From the NCBI RefSeq assembly GCF_000350105.1, contig NZ_CAIY01000033.1:1-64000 (forward strand): a stretch of 64,000 nt of DNA. Direction: 5' to 3'. This document shows, in pieces, positions 32,632 to 43,291 of this stretch (positions within the stretch are counted from its first letter, which is position 1; each line of letters opens with the position of its first letter). The notes below the pieces were generated by a model. The model was not told where the DNA came from. It saw only the letters and a list, made by a program, of their open reading frames with translations, and did no database searches. This DNA is from Richelia intracellularis HH01. Lineage in GTDB: Bacteria > Cyanobacteriota > Cyanobacteriia > Cyanobacteriales > Nostocaceae. The position numbers were made by a program, and so were the translations under genes.

Positions 32632-34525
32632 TTTATTTTCTCTTTGAACTTTATGATACCAGTATTACTTAGAAATTCGATTTTATGCTGATTTTCCTTA
32701 CATGCCTAAGAGGATAACTTAAAAGTTGCCAGGAGTAAAAATCATGCTACTTACCTTAGGTATGAATTTTGATTATAGCAAGATAAAAGAGTCTTTAAAG
32801 ATATTGGAGAATAACTCATAGTTTCAGCTAATCATCAGTACCTGATAAAATAATCAAAGACATTCTTTATTAACCAAAGCTTTTATAAAATACAAGCCAC
32901 TTAATTTGTCTAGGTTATTGTAATGACTGGACAAACCCATACTAGTAAAAATTAAGAATGGAGGATTAAAGAATTGCTTGTTAAATTGAGTTCTTGCCTG
33001 AGTCATTTTTATTTTAACTATCATTAAAATATAGAATTTTTATTCGATGGTAGCAAAAATTAACCATATAATTCTAGTATAAGATTTAACTTACTTACAA
33101 TTTAGCTATATGGAGTGATTTTTATACTTATTTTTCTGGTTTTTTATGATAGTGAGGATAGAAAAAATATTAATTGCAATTTTGAATGATTTGACTAAGT
33201 TTAATATACCTCTTTACTAAATTAAGAATGGTCATAGTCATTTTCTGTTAGCTCTATCAATTACTAGGATTTGATAATTCATGTGCTTTGATTGTCTTGC
33301 TTCTAACTAAAAAAATCCAATTTGAAGATATCTAATATACAACTATTTACAAGAAAGTTTAGTCTACTCTTTGTAAGAATTTACATTAAATAATATACTG
33401 GATTCTATCAATTGTTATTAGGAATCATAAGAATTCTATTGCCAAAATGGTAAGTAAGTAGTTTGACAAATTAATTTATAGATTTAATTAAAACCTGTAA
33501 ATAAATTTAACTGAAGTAATTTTATTAGATAGATATTGCCCTTAGATAACCATTCTAGAGTCAAGCAATCACTAAGAAAACAGTTCATAAACTCTGGTTT
33601 ATCTTCTATTTCACCATAAATTAGAATTAATGCTTAGTAGGTTCTAGTCTCTTAATCATTATTTATCATTTATATAAATATATATACTGCTATTTTTAGA
33701 TAATTCTTATTTGTGTTGTTGTGAAAACTTAGTTAAGCTAATAAGATTCATCAAAAAGATTTGTAATATTAAATTATCCTGATATTTATATCATATTAGT
33801 TACGATATAAAAGGCCCTATTTCTATCGTAACTAAGCTTATCTTAATATACCTGTGATATATTATACATAGAACCTGTAGCTTCGCATACAAGCAAAAAA
33901 TGATAATTAATAATACTTGACTAAAATAGGTAAAATTAAGAGGGGAAAATTATACAAAAATCAGAACTCTTAAGGTGTAGTAGTAAATCTATCTAATGAA
34001 ATTTTAACTAGAATATGTTGTGGAATTTTTGAAATTTGATCACACATGAAAATATTTTACTATCTATAATAACACCTGAATTAAGTTCATATATTATTTT
34101 TTAGCTTTATTAAGCTAATTGTTAAATACCTTATAGCCAACTATTTCAAGGTGTTGCTGCCTACTCCTATATACAAGTCTTTTACTATAACTATGAAACT
34201 ATCTGAGGTCTGTCACTATTATTAATAGCCATTGTCTCTATACTCACCTATGCTTACTTTATCTACTAAATATCATTGTCTAATACTTAGGGCAATTTAA
34301 GAGTAAAATATCCCTAATAAATATATTTTCACTAATTATTAAAAATAGTGTTTGAATAAACATAAATACTTGAGTTATTACATATACATACAAAAAACAT
34401 AAATGTCGGATCATAGGAATCCAGATAATATATAATTAGGGTTGTAATAGTATCTATTATATAGTTCTCTTTTTCCTGAGAATATACAATTAAATTATCA
34501 ACTATTTTAAAATCTTGTTATTTCT
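32632..34525. other. 1.9-kb gene-poor region between pepA and metG
   Basis: No gene recognised on either strand. It contains a perfect 12-bp inverted repeat at 33796-33835. Promoters for the divergent pepA and metG genes must lie at its ends but cannot be placed. Confidence 0.5.
33796..33835. repeat. Perfect 12-bp inverted repeat
   Basis: TTAGTTACGATA (33796-33807) pairs with TATCGTAACTAA (33824-33835) across a 16-base loop, isolated within the pepA-metG desert. There is no adjacent gene end and no T-run. It may be a transposon-end or small-RNA relic. Confidence 0.8.
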
Positions 34526-36131
34526 ATGAATCTAGTGAATAAAAAAAACAATAAATTTGCATTGACAACCCCCCCTATACTACGTAAATGGCTTACCTCA
34601 TATTGGTAGTGCTTATACCACTATGGCAGCTGATGTATTTGCAAGATATCATCGGCTTATGGGAAATTCAGTTCTTTTTATTACTGGTACTGATGAACAT
34701 GGTCAAAAAATTCAGCGCTCAGCTGAGAGTAAAGGAGAAATTCCCCAAGATTTTTGTGATCGTATGTCTGCTGAATTTATTTCATTGTGGGGATTATTAA
34801 ATATTAAGTATGATCGTTTTATCCGCACAACAGATCCTCGCCACCATACTATTGTCAAGGAGTTTTTTCAGAGAGTCAAAAAACAAGATGATATTTACTT
34901 GGGACAACAAAAAGGTTGGTACTGTGTATCTTGTGAAGAATTTAAAGAAGAAAGAGAGCTTCTGGAAGGAAACTTTTGTCCCTTACATCCTAATAAAAAA
35001 GCTGAATGGCGTGATGAGGAAAATTACTTTTTTCGTTTGTCGAAATACCAAAGTCAGCTAGAAGAAATATACAAAAATCAACCAAATTTTATACAACCTA
35101 CTAGTCGACGTAATGAAATAATTAAGTTTATAGAAAAAGGCTTACAAGATTTTTCCATTTCTCGTGTAAATGTAGACTGGGGTTTCCCTGTACCTGGTGA
35201 TGAAAAACATACCCTATATGTATGGTTTGATGCTCTATTGGGATATGTTACTGCTTTGTTAGATACAGATTCAGAACCCAACTTAGAGAATGCCCTTGGG
35301 ACATGGTGGCCAATTAACTTACATCTAATCGGTAAGGATATTCTTCGTTTTCATGCAGTATACTTGCCTGCAATGTTCATGTCAGCAGGTTTGCCCTTAC
35401 CTAAACAAGTATTTGGACATGGGTTTTTAACTAAAGATGGACATAAAATGGGTAAAACCCTAGGCAACATACTTGATCCTTTTACCCTTAGAGAAAGATA
35501 TAACGCCGATGCTATTCGTTATTACTTTATTAAGGAAATTGAATTTGGTAAAGATGGTGATTTCAATGAAACCAGATTTATCAACGTTTTAAATGCTGAT
35601 CTAGCAAATGATCTGGGTAATTTACTTAATCGTACCCTCAATATGGTTAAGAAATATTGTGATAGTAAAATACCCCCAGTAGACAGTCAGGATATCCCTA
35701 CTAAAAATCCTTTAAAAGTTATTGGCTTAGAACTCACAGACAAGGTAAAAATTGCTTATGAAGCACTAGCTTTCAATCAGGTATGTGAAATTCTTCTATC
35801 TCTAATTAAAGCAAGTAATAAATTCATTGACGAGCAGGCCCCTTGGTCATTATACAAACAAGGACAACAAGAAAAATTAGAACAAGTACTTTATGCAGTT
35901 CTAGAATCAGTCAGATTGGTAGCTTACTTCTTGTCTCCAGTTATTCCTGATATTAGTACAGATATTTATCAACAACTAGGGTTTGAAATTAACTTTAATG
36001 ACTCATTACCCAGTTTAAAGGCACCTGTAAATACTCATGGTACATGGGGTTTATTAGCTAGTGGACAAATTCTTGGTAAAGCTAAACCCATCTTTAAACG
36101 TATAGAGCTGCCTGAATCTCATTCAGTATAA
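34526..36131 (+). CDS. metG: Methionyl-tRNA synthetase, one frameshift
   Basis: Class I aminoacyl-tRNA synthetase that charges tRNA-Met. I start it at the ATG at 34526 (MNLVNKKNNKFALTTP). The frame then shifts by one surplus base in the C7 run 34569-34575; with six C it reads TTPLYYVNGLPHIGSAYTT, which contains the HIGH-type motif (HIGS). The total is about 534 residues, normal for the short cyanobacterial type. The zinc region CVSCEEF...CPLH (single knuckle), WFDALLGYV, HGFLTKDG and the KMSKS-type HKMGKTLGN are intact, as is the anticodon-binding helical domain. MetRS is essential in bacteria, so this indel must be an assembly error, be corrected by slippage, or be covered by another copy. 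Confidence 0.93.
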
Positions 36132-36642
36132 ATGCGTATAGTTTATATTTGAGAATTATTTACAACATAATAAATATAGAAAAAATCAACTATGGTTATA
36201 CTTTTTGGTGAAGTTTTCTCCGATTAAATTACTAATTTCATGAATATGAATAGGGAGTTTTCTTAAAAATGAGTTCTGTTGGCACTGTAATTTCAAATAT
36301 TTCCTGAAAGATGATAAACAGTATAAGTTAATCAAATAATTCCCACGATGATATAATAGTCAACACAAATATCATACTCTTCTCTTTTTTAGAGTTTGTA
36401 TATAATACTTATATAATAAGTATTATCATTAATATAAAACAAATAAATTAAAATTTCAGGCTGTTCTAATTTTAATATTTCTATTTTGACATTGATATAC
36501 ATGCTGTGTTACTAACAACTTGAAAAAATCAGACTTAAATTAGCCTCATTACAATTCAAAAATTGTATATAAATCTCATAATAAATTAACGAAACACAGT
36601 AATAATTCAGAGCATATTTTCATTAAGTAAGGTATTTTAAAT
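36132..36642. other. Intergenic region downstream of metG
   Basis: No gene. A near-perfect AT palindrome at 36402-36426 (ATAATACTTAT, three-base loop ATA, ATAAGTATTAT) is the only structure noted. It could act as a weak hairpin but has no T-run. Confidence 0.5.
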
Positions 36643-37175
36643 ATGTTAGAGCACTTAATAAACTCATCTATATCTACTCTAGAATAAAAGTCATGTAGCT
36701 ATATTTATTAACGTTTCTAACTTATTTTATGCAGCTTTACACCTAGGAATTGAAAGTGACCATACCAAATTCTTGTACAAGTTAACCTCTGATTCCTAAC
36801 TTCTACATGCATTCTTTTACATAAGTATTGATAGAGTAAATGAGACGCAGCAAGAGTTTTTATTGTGGATACGAAGCAATGGTTATTATGTAATAGGAAA
36901 AGGATTAGTGCAGCTGCTGGATGACTCAAATAAGTCAAATTTAGATGTTGAAATCGCAGTGAATAATGATGGTATTGGTAGATTCATATGATACTGCTGT
37001 CTTAGTTAGTGGAGATGGAAATTTGGAATATGTAGTGAATTTGGATGGTTATCGTGATGTAATAGTGGTAGTAGTTAGTTTCTGCTCAATGACTAATGAT
37101 CGTTTAAGTAATATTAGTAATAGCTATATTGACTTAGAAGAGGTAAAAGAAGATATTCAAAAAACATCCTATTAA
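36643..37175 (+). pseudogene. NYN-domain (LabA/DUF88-like) pseudogene
   Basis: A broken gene for a LabA-type NYN ribonuclease-fold protein. Pieces in order: MLEHLINSSISTLE (from ATG 36643, stopped by TAA 36685); after a frame change VAIFINVSNLFYAALHLGIE (from 36695); an in-frame TAA at 36797; then HAFFYISIDRVNETQQEFLLW, NGYYVIGKGLVQLLDDS and SNLDVEIAV; a +1 shift near 36960; then MMVLVDSYDTAVLVSGDGN and YIDLEEVKEDIQKTSY. NYN proteins carry acidic catalytic residues in IDGSN and SGDGD; here they read INVSN and SGDGN, so both metal-binding sites are also damaged. LabA-like proteins affect circadian output in cyanobacteria. Clearly non-functional. Confidence 0.9.
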
Positions 37176-38010
37176 TATTACCCTTGTCAAGGGTTAATTT
37201 TTTAGGCACCCTTTTAAATCCTGGTATTAGTTTAGAAATTCCGGAGTAATCTATTTGTTAGAAATTGAGTTAAGCTTAATTTACGATTATATAATCTGTA
37301 TGTTTAATAAAATACATTTTATGATGCCATTAAATATAAATTACTATAGGACTGAGATAGTAATTGTTAAAATTGCTTCTAAAATATACATTCATTTTAA
37401 GGTAAACTTTATTATTACCAATTCTAATCTTCACTTTAGTAATAGCATTTTTGTGAATTATACTTGACTAACTCAAATCTCTATTCTCATTTTTTTCTCT
37501 TGATAAAAATCATAATTTTAGGGCTTTTTTTGGAGAATATCCTTAAAGATTAATAAGAATGTGATTATACAATTTTCAAATCCTGGAAATCTACTAGTCA
37601 AATTTAACTCGAGTAAGATTAGACATACTCATTATTTGTTATAGATTATCAGTCCTATGAAGTTTATCAATTAATTGTTTAATAGATATTAACTTTATGG
37701 ATAATGCTTTTTTAGAAAATTTAGTATATAAATTTTCTGACAATCTGTTTCCCCAACACATTAGAGTACATTCCAGGTAAAATTAAAGAAAACCCCCACA
37801 AAATCAAATTGTAGATTGAATACCTGCCTGGATATAGACTGCCGTATTATCCTTATATAGTTAATCAATTAACTGGATATCCTCTTATTAACTAATAAAT
37901 CTAACAGGTTAAATTCTCTTATCTTGTTTTTTGTCTTTTTAGTATATTCAAGAATCATAGATAAACTGATATAATACATTCCTCAATACAAGGAAAACCA
38001 TTATTTAAAA
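37176..38010. other. Intergenic region between NYN pseudogene and lptC
   Basis: No gene is recognised. A frame at 37255-37467 gives a hydrophobic Ile/Asn-rich peptide typical of chance AT-rich ORFs. Confidence 0.5.
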
Positions 38011-39168
38011 GTGGCAATGTTGCAATTGGTCTTCCATACAATAGTTTCTATAAGATTACTATCTGTAATTGTTTTATATTGTATCACTGGTTTGTATAGT
38101 TGTAGTAGTCAAACATATATTCCAAAAACACAAATTACTACCAGTCAGAAACTGGATAATAACTTGATTTTTTTTGATGTAACCTTAGAACAAGCTGATA
38201 AAGTAGGGCAGCCAATTTGGAGTTTCAAGACAAAACGAGCCGTTTACACTAAAAACAAGCAGTTTGGACGAGTAGATAATCTCTATGGTGAAATATATCA
38301 AGATGGACAAGTTGTTTACCAAATTCAGTCAGACGCAGCAGATATTAAGCAAGATGACAAGAGATTATTTCTTAGGGGTAAAATTACTGCCATTAACCCC
38401 AAAAATGGTGCTGTACTTCGGGGTAATGAGTTGGAATGGAAACCCCAGAAAGATCTGCTGATTATACGTAAAGAAATTAATGGTACTCATAAACAATTAA
38501 AAGCAATTGCAAAAGAAGCTAGGATAAAAACACGTAGCCAAAGGATTGATTTTTCTGGAGATGTGGTAATAGACTCCATAAATCCCCCTTTAAAAATCAG
38601 AACCCAACACTTGACATGGCAAATTATGCAAGACAAATTAATTACCAGTCATACTATAAAAATTGATCATTTCAAAAATAGGCAAATAGCTGAGCATCTT
38701 CGAGGTAGTGCTGCAGAAGTAGATTTAAAAGCGAAAATCGCCCGCATCACCAAAAATGCTCAGATACATTTGCTGGAACCACTTATGGAAATCACAAGCA
38801 AAGAGATGACGTGGGATATCAATACACATACAGTTAGCAGTAACACTTCTGTACAGGTATTCCAAAAGTCGGAAAATATTAAAGTTACAGGAAATTATGG
38901 TGAATTGAAAATTCCTCAGAAAATATTGTCTTTAGGGGGCGGCGTTTATGTAACAGGACAGCATATTAAGTTTATTAAATCCCAAAAATTAACCTGGTTG
39001 TTAGATAAAAATTCTATTGAGGCTTCGGGTGATGTAGTATATAAACAAGTCAAACCATCATTAACTTTTAATGGTGATAAGGCAGTAGGAAATTTAAAAA
39101 TAGGTCATATGGTTATCAGTGGTGGTAATAATAGAAAAAGTGTGGTATCAGAGATAATTCCACAATAA
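38011..39168 (+). CDS. lptC: LptC-like LPS export periplasmic protein
   Basis: Envelope lipoprotein-like subunit of the Lpt lipopolysaccharide transport bridge. 385 residues, starting at GTG 38011 (an ATG two codons later is possible). N-terminal hydrophobic segment at about 13-30 with the lipobox-like LYSC, so it is probably membrane-anchored. The rest is beta-rich: the LptC domain (about 45-200, with TLEQADKVGQPIWSFKTKRAVY) followed by further repeats of the LptA/OstA type. It is about twice the length of proteobacterial LptC, as usual for cyanobacteria. It converges with dacB, and their stops are about 70 bp apart. Confidence 0.82.
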   Translation: MAMLQLVFHTIVSIRLLSVIVLYCITGLYSCSSQTYIPKTQITTSQKLDNNLIFFDVTLEQADKVGQPIWSFKTKRAVYTKNKQFGRVDNLYGEIYQDGQVVYQIQSDAADIKQDDKRLFLRGKITAINPKNGAVLRGNELEWKPQKDLLIIRKEINGTHKQLKAIAKEARIKTRSQRIDFSGDVVIDSINPPLKIRTQHLTWQIMQDKLITSHTIKIDHFKNRQIAEHLRGSAAEVDLKAKIARITKNAQIHLLEPLMEITSKEMTWDINTHTVSSNTSVQVFQKSENIKVTGNYGELKIPQKILSLGGGVYVTGQHIKFIKSQKLTWLLDKNSIEASGDVVYKQVKPSLTFNGDKAVGNLKIGHMVISGGNNRKSVVSEIIPQ

Positions 39169-39240
39169 GAATATGGGAGTTTTCTGACTTTTAAAAAGAA
39201 TACTGATTCTTTTTATTTTCCCTCTTTCTTTACCTTTAAA

Positions 39241-40566
39241 TTATCCCTCATAAATAATTTGATTGCGATTTTTGGCCCCAAACTGTAGTTCAGAATTAGT
39301 TTTTTCATGGCGAGTAATTGCATATGGAACTTTTTGAGGAAAATTTAACTGTTTAATTAAACTAGTTAACAATTTACCCTGTTTAGAGCGGAAAGCTGCA
39401 ATTCGATACCCACGGTTGATAATAGCAAACCAAACCAAACCACGATCACGTGTGGGTAATACCCCTGCTAAAGCACTTACAGTATTAAGAGTACCAGTTT
39501 TAACCACAGTAGCTTTGGGTAAATTTTTGGTAAACAAAATAGTTCCCCGCTTATCAACACCAGCAATAGGGAATAAATCAGCCAAATTGAGGTTGTGTCT
39601 CAAGGCTTGCTTCTGTAATGCCATCAAAATTGCACAGGTAGCTCTGGGAGAAATTCGATTTTCTAAACCCAGACCTGAACCATTAATTAGCAAAATTTCT
39701 GATATAGGAACTTTTGCTAGCTGAGCAGCTTTAGTACTGAGTGTATCTATACCACCTACAGCTTCTGCCAGCATATGTGCCATATCATTATTACTGAATG
39801 TATTCATCTCTGTAATCAAGCGTTTCATTGGTAAGGATTGATGGCGTATTAATACATTGGTACCTGGCTTAACTTGACTTTGGGCTTTTACTTCCCCTGT
39901 AATGTCTACTTTGGGTTTGAGAGTACCTTTAATCATTGAAGAGTACTGCAAAAAAATATTTCGATTCCAGTTAGAGCTGTTCAATGCCTTTTTGAATAAC
40001 TGACCAGCTAAAATTGGATTGCGTTGAAAATTCATTGTGAAGTCCCCTACAATATTCAGGTTTCCCTTAACCTGTTTAATACCCATTCTGTTCAGACTAT
40101 TGCCAATAGCAATTGCTTCTTCCCACACAAACAAGGGATCACCACTACCTTGAACAATCAAATCACCAATTAAAATCCCATTTTTTATTCTTCCAGTGGT
40201 ACTAATAAAAGTTTCAAATTGATAATCTGGTCCAAAAGTTTCAAATGCTACCAGGGAAGTAGCAATTTTTGTTAAGGATGCAGCTGGCATAGGGGTTTTC
40301 CCCTCATTATTTGCCATAAGCATTGGGCCAGACTGAATCCAAATTCCCTGATTTCTTATTAAACTCTTATCAATTAATTTCCTATTAACTAAACTTTGCA
40401 GATATTGTTTCACAATATTTTTGGCTACTGGGTTGGGATCGTTAAATACAACTCTTCCCAAATTACTTTGCCAAGTCAAATATTCCAAAATTTCTAAGGG
40501 CTGAACTTTTACCCCAGCTGTATCTAACCAAACTTTTAATAGACCTGATAACAGCAACTCCAGCAT
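39241..40566 (-). CDS. dacB: D-alanyl-D-alanine carboxypeptidase/endopeptidase (PBP4)
   Basis: Class C low-molecular-weight penicillin-binding protein that trims or cleaves peptidoglycan cross-links. I start it at the ATG at 40566 (MLELLLSG), two codons inside the longest frame, giving 441 residues. Catalytic motifs: SxxK in PAASLTKIATS (Ser about 97, Lys about 100), SxN in NTFSNNDMAHM, and KTG in VVKTGTLNTVS. The N-terminal region is only weakly hydrophobic, so export is assumed from the family. No operon partner. All catalytic residues are present, so it is probably functional. Confidence 0.9.
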   Translation of the reverse strand: MLELLLSGLLKVWLDTAGVKVQPLEILEYLTWQSNLGRVVFNDPNPVAKNIVKQYLQSLVNRKLIDKSLIRNQGIWIQSGPMLMANNEGKTPMPAASLTKIATSLVAFETFGPDYQFETFISTTGRIKNGILIGDLIVQGSGDPLFVWEEAIAIGNSLNRMGIKQVKGNLNIVGDFTMNFQRNPILAGQLFKKALNSSNWNRNIFLQYSSMIKGTLKPKVDITGEVKAQSQVKPGTNVLIRHQSLPMKRLITEMNTFSNNDMAHMLAEAVGGIDTLSTKAAQLAKVPISEILLINGSGLGLENRISPRATCAILMALQKQALRHNLNLADLFPIAGVDKRGTILFTKNLPKATVVKTGTLNTVSALAGVLPTRDRGLVWFAIINRGYRIAAFRSKQGKLLTSLIKQLNFPQKVPYAITRHEKTNSELQFGAKNRNQIIYEG

Positions 40567-41725
40567 TTTCAATTCCTCTAAATTTCTTCATCGAAAACTG
40601 AGATTTATCACTTACTCTGCTATATGAACCTCTGATATTAGCAAATATAAAAAATTTTGTCTTCCAATTTACCTTTGCTCGATTCTCCATAAGAGAATCG
40701 AGTTATTCTGCAAGAATTAATATTTATATAAATATTAATTCTGATATTTTTTTACTAGAATCAGAAACCCAACTGCAAATCTTTTAAGCAATAATGGGAA
40801 AAGCTCTGATTAACTTTAGCAGTGAAATGATCAAGAGCTCTTACAAATTTTAAAGATTAATTTTTTATCAGTTATCAGAGGCGAAAATTATTATCGGCGT
40901 TTAATTTATAATATTAACCACATAGCAAGATATGTATTAATACCATCATGGTAAGCTTTACTTATTTGGTTTGTGAAACTATAGTTTAGTACTTATTTAC
41001 TGTTACTGTTAAGACAAAGTTTTGACGATAAGTTTATTGTTAGGTAAGATCAAATTAAAGACTAAATAAAAGCTTGCAGCAGACAGCAAATATTTATATA
41101 AGAACAAGGTCTCGGCGAGAAGCTAAAGGTTTGAATGACATATTTCTGACTATTATGGCAATAAAAATGGTAAATATACAAGACATATTTATAAATAAAA
41201 TTACTATAAAGTACATGTTATAGTTTTAGATTAAATATTTAGTAGTCTTCAAAAAAATAAAAAAATAAGAGGTATACTTTTCAAGTACTCTCTGAAATTG
41301 AGTGATAATGAAAAGTTTCTTGTCTCCTAACGCATTCACGATAAGTTAAAGTTCTTAACAAGTTTGTCTCGAAGATAAATTATTAATTCATAATATTTAA
41401 AGTTATGGTAGTGCTGCATATTACTGATAAAGTTGATTAATAAAATACCATAAATATGGTCCTAACTATGGATATGATGGATGTGTTAGATTCTTACTTG
41501 AGTCAATCCCTAAATGCAAGAGAAATCAGCAAAAGCCTATTCTAAAATAATCTTTTAATTGGTGGTTTATCTCTATAATTCAACATAAAAATATAAATTG
41601 GCTTGGAATAATTTATTGGAGTCTGGCTTTGTCCTAAGTTGTTATTTTTAGGTGGTTCGTATTTAAACATCCGGCTTACTTATTGCTACAATTAAGAAGC
41701 CACTTTTCACAATGCAATCGTCAAT
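40567..41725. other. 1.2-kb divergent intergenic region, dacB to prfB
   Basis: No gene is recognised. Two neighbouring perfect palindromes at 40678-40702 and 40713-40742 lie upstream of dacB and are listed separately. The remainder is AT-rich and featureless. Confidence 0.5.
40678..40742. repeat. Two adjacent perfect palindromes upstream of dacB
   Basis: First: CTCGATTCTC (40678-40687) pairs with GAGAATCGAG (40693-40702), five-base loop. Second: a 30-bp perfect palindrome with no loop at 40713-40742, made of AGAATTAATATTTAT and its exact complement. They lie about 110-175 bp upstream of the dacB start on the opposite side from prfB. They could be operator sites, a terminator for a lost gene, or repeat-element ends. 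Confidence 0.85.
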
Positions 41726-42848
41726 ATGGAAATACCAGAACTAAGACGCGAAGTTGAAATGTTATCTGAACGCCTGGGTAAAGCTCAGGAGTGTCTTTGA
41801 CGTTTCCGCACTACAAGCCAAAATACAAGACTTGGAGGAAATTTCTGCCCAGCCTGGGTTTTGGAATAAACATAATCAAGCCCAAAAAATTCTTCAACAA
41901 CTCAATAACCTCAAGGTTAATTTGGAACAGTATTATAAGTGGAAAGATAGTTTGGAAGATGCGAAGGCTGTATTAGAGCTGCTGGAACTAGAGGAAGATC
42001 GGGATTTACTAGAAGAAGCCCTGTCTAAAACTAGTCAGCTTAATTGTGAACTGGAAAAGTGGGAATTATTGCAACTGCTTTCCGGTACTTATGATTATCA
42101 AGGTGCAGTACTGACTATTAATGCTGGAGCAGGTGGCACAGATGCCCAAGACTGGGCAGAGATGTTACTACGAATGTATACCCGCTGGGCAGAAAGCCAT
42201 AGGTATAAAGTCCATTTATCAGAACTTTCTGAAGGCGATGAAGCAGGAATAAAATCTGCCACTTTGGAAATTGATGGTTGCTATGCTTATGGTTATTTAC
42301 GTCCAGAAATGGGCATTCACCGCCTAGTTAGAATTTCCCCCTTTAATGCTAATGGTAAACGTCAGACCAGCTTTGCAGGAGTGGAAATTATGCCGCAAAT
42401 TGATGATTCCATACAACTGGATATACCAGAAAAGGATGTGGAAATAACCACATCCCGTTCTGGTGGTAAAGGTGGGCAAAATGTTAATAAAGTGGAAACA
42501 GCTGTACGGGTTGTTCATCTTCCTACAGGCCTTGCTGTGCGATGTACAGAGGAACGTAGCCAACTACAAAATAAAGAGAAAGCCATAGCAAGGCTAAAGG
42601 CCAAACTTTTGGTAATTGCCCAAGAACAAAAAGCCCAAGAAATTTCCCAAATTCGTGGTGATATAGTGGAAGCTTCATGGGGCAATCAAATTCGCAACTA
42701 CGTATTTCACCCTTACCAAATAGTAAGAGACTTACGCACCAATCTGGAAACAGCTGCGATTACGGATGTAATGAATGGTGATTTAGATGAATTCATTAAG
42801 GCTTACCTGCGCCAGCAAACACAGTTAGTCAAGTCTATTCCCGCTTAA
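41726..42848 (+). CDS. prfB: Peptide chain release factor 2 (programmed +1 frameshift)
   Basis: RF2 recognises UAA and UGA and releases the finished protein. The gene starts at ATG 41726 and reads 24 codons to an in-frame TGA at 41798-41800; a +1 shift at CTT-TGA-C continues it, giving about 373 residues. This is the well-known autoregulatory site: when RF2 is scarce the ribosome pauses at UGA and shifts. The stop-recognition tripeptide SPF is in [13 protein letters not shown] and the catalytic GGQ in [16 protein letters not shown]. It begins a conserved cyanobacterial run with the DUF3285 gene, ybeY, dgkA and the remains of pabA/trpG. Confidence 0.96.
41787..41801 (+). promoter_or_regulatory. 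prfB programmed frameshift signal
   Basis: AGGAG (41787-41791), a three-base spacer TGT, then the slippery CTT followed by TGA and C (41795-41801). This matches the canonical RF2 element AGGGGG-N3-CUU-UGA-C, with the internal Shine-Dalgarno-like sequence at the required three-base spacing that pushes the ribosome forward by one. Confidence 0.95.
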
Positions 42849-43081
42849 TTCCCAGTTTATAGTAATAGGAGTTTGTTTGGATTTTCCATGAGTGAAGATA
42901 GAAGAAATTGATGTAGAACTCACAATTCGGAAAAGCAATTCTAGGCTCATAATCTATGTTATTTACCTACTGCTATGTTTTTCAAACCATTTTTTCTTTT
43001 TTCCCAAGGAACACTCAACAAACTGTCATATTTACACTATTAAATTCATTAATTAGGCTAGTAGAAGATAGGTATAAAACT

Positions 43082-43237
43082 ATGAACAAATCGTCCCCTG
43101 AAGAACTACATCCTTCCTATGTCAAATTGGCTATGCGAAATATGCTCCAAAAAGGAAGTAAATCACTTAAGCATTTTGCCCTTTCGACCTTAGGGATATT
43201 AGTAATTCTCCTTGGCTTAGCTTATTTGACCCGCTAA
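43082..43237 (+). CDS. Small membrane protein, DUF3285-like
   Basis: 51-residue protein starting at ATG 43082 (MNKSSPEELHPSYVKLAM). A basic amphipathic segment precedes one C-terminal transmembrane helix (about 32-48) ending LAYLTR. The sequence and the position between prfB and ybeY fit the cyanobacterial DUF3285 family of unknown function. A longer frame open from 42956 has no better start. The family name is from memory and is less certain than the gene itself. Confidence 0.7.
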   Translation: MNKSSPEELHPSYVKLAMRNMLQKGSKSLKHFALSTLGILVILLGLAYLTR

Positions 43238-43291
43238 TTTAATAACAAGTAGACAGTAAACAAACTAGTTTGAAAGAGAATACTCAACAGC

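Noticed and set aside
36717-36938. 73-codon minus-strand frame
   Set aside because: Lies entirely antisense to the NYN pseudogene, whose plus-strand remains are convincing.
41726-42848. prfB as a frameshifted pseudogene
   Set aside because: The in-frame TGA sits in the canonical RF2 recoding site with correct spacing; it is programmed.
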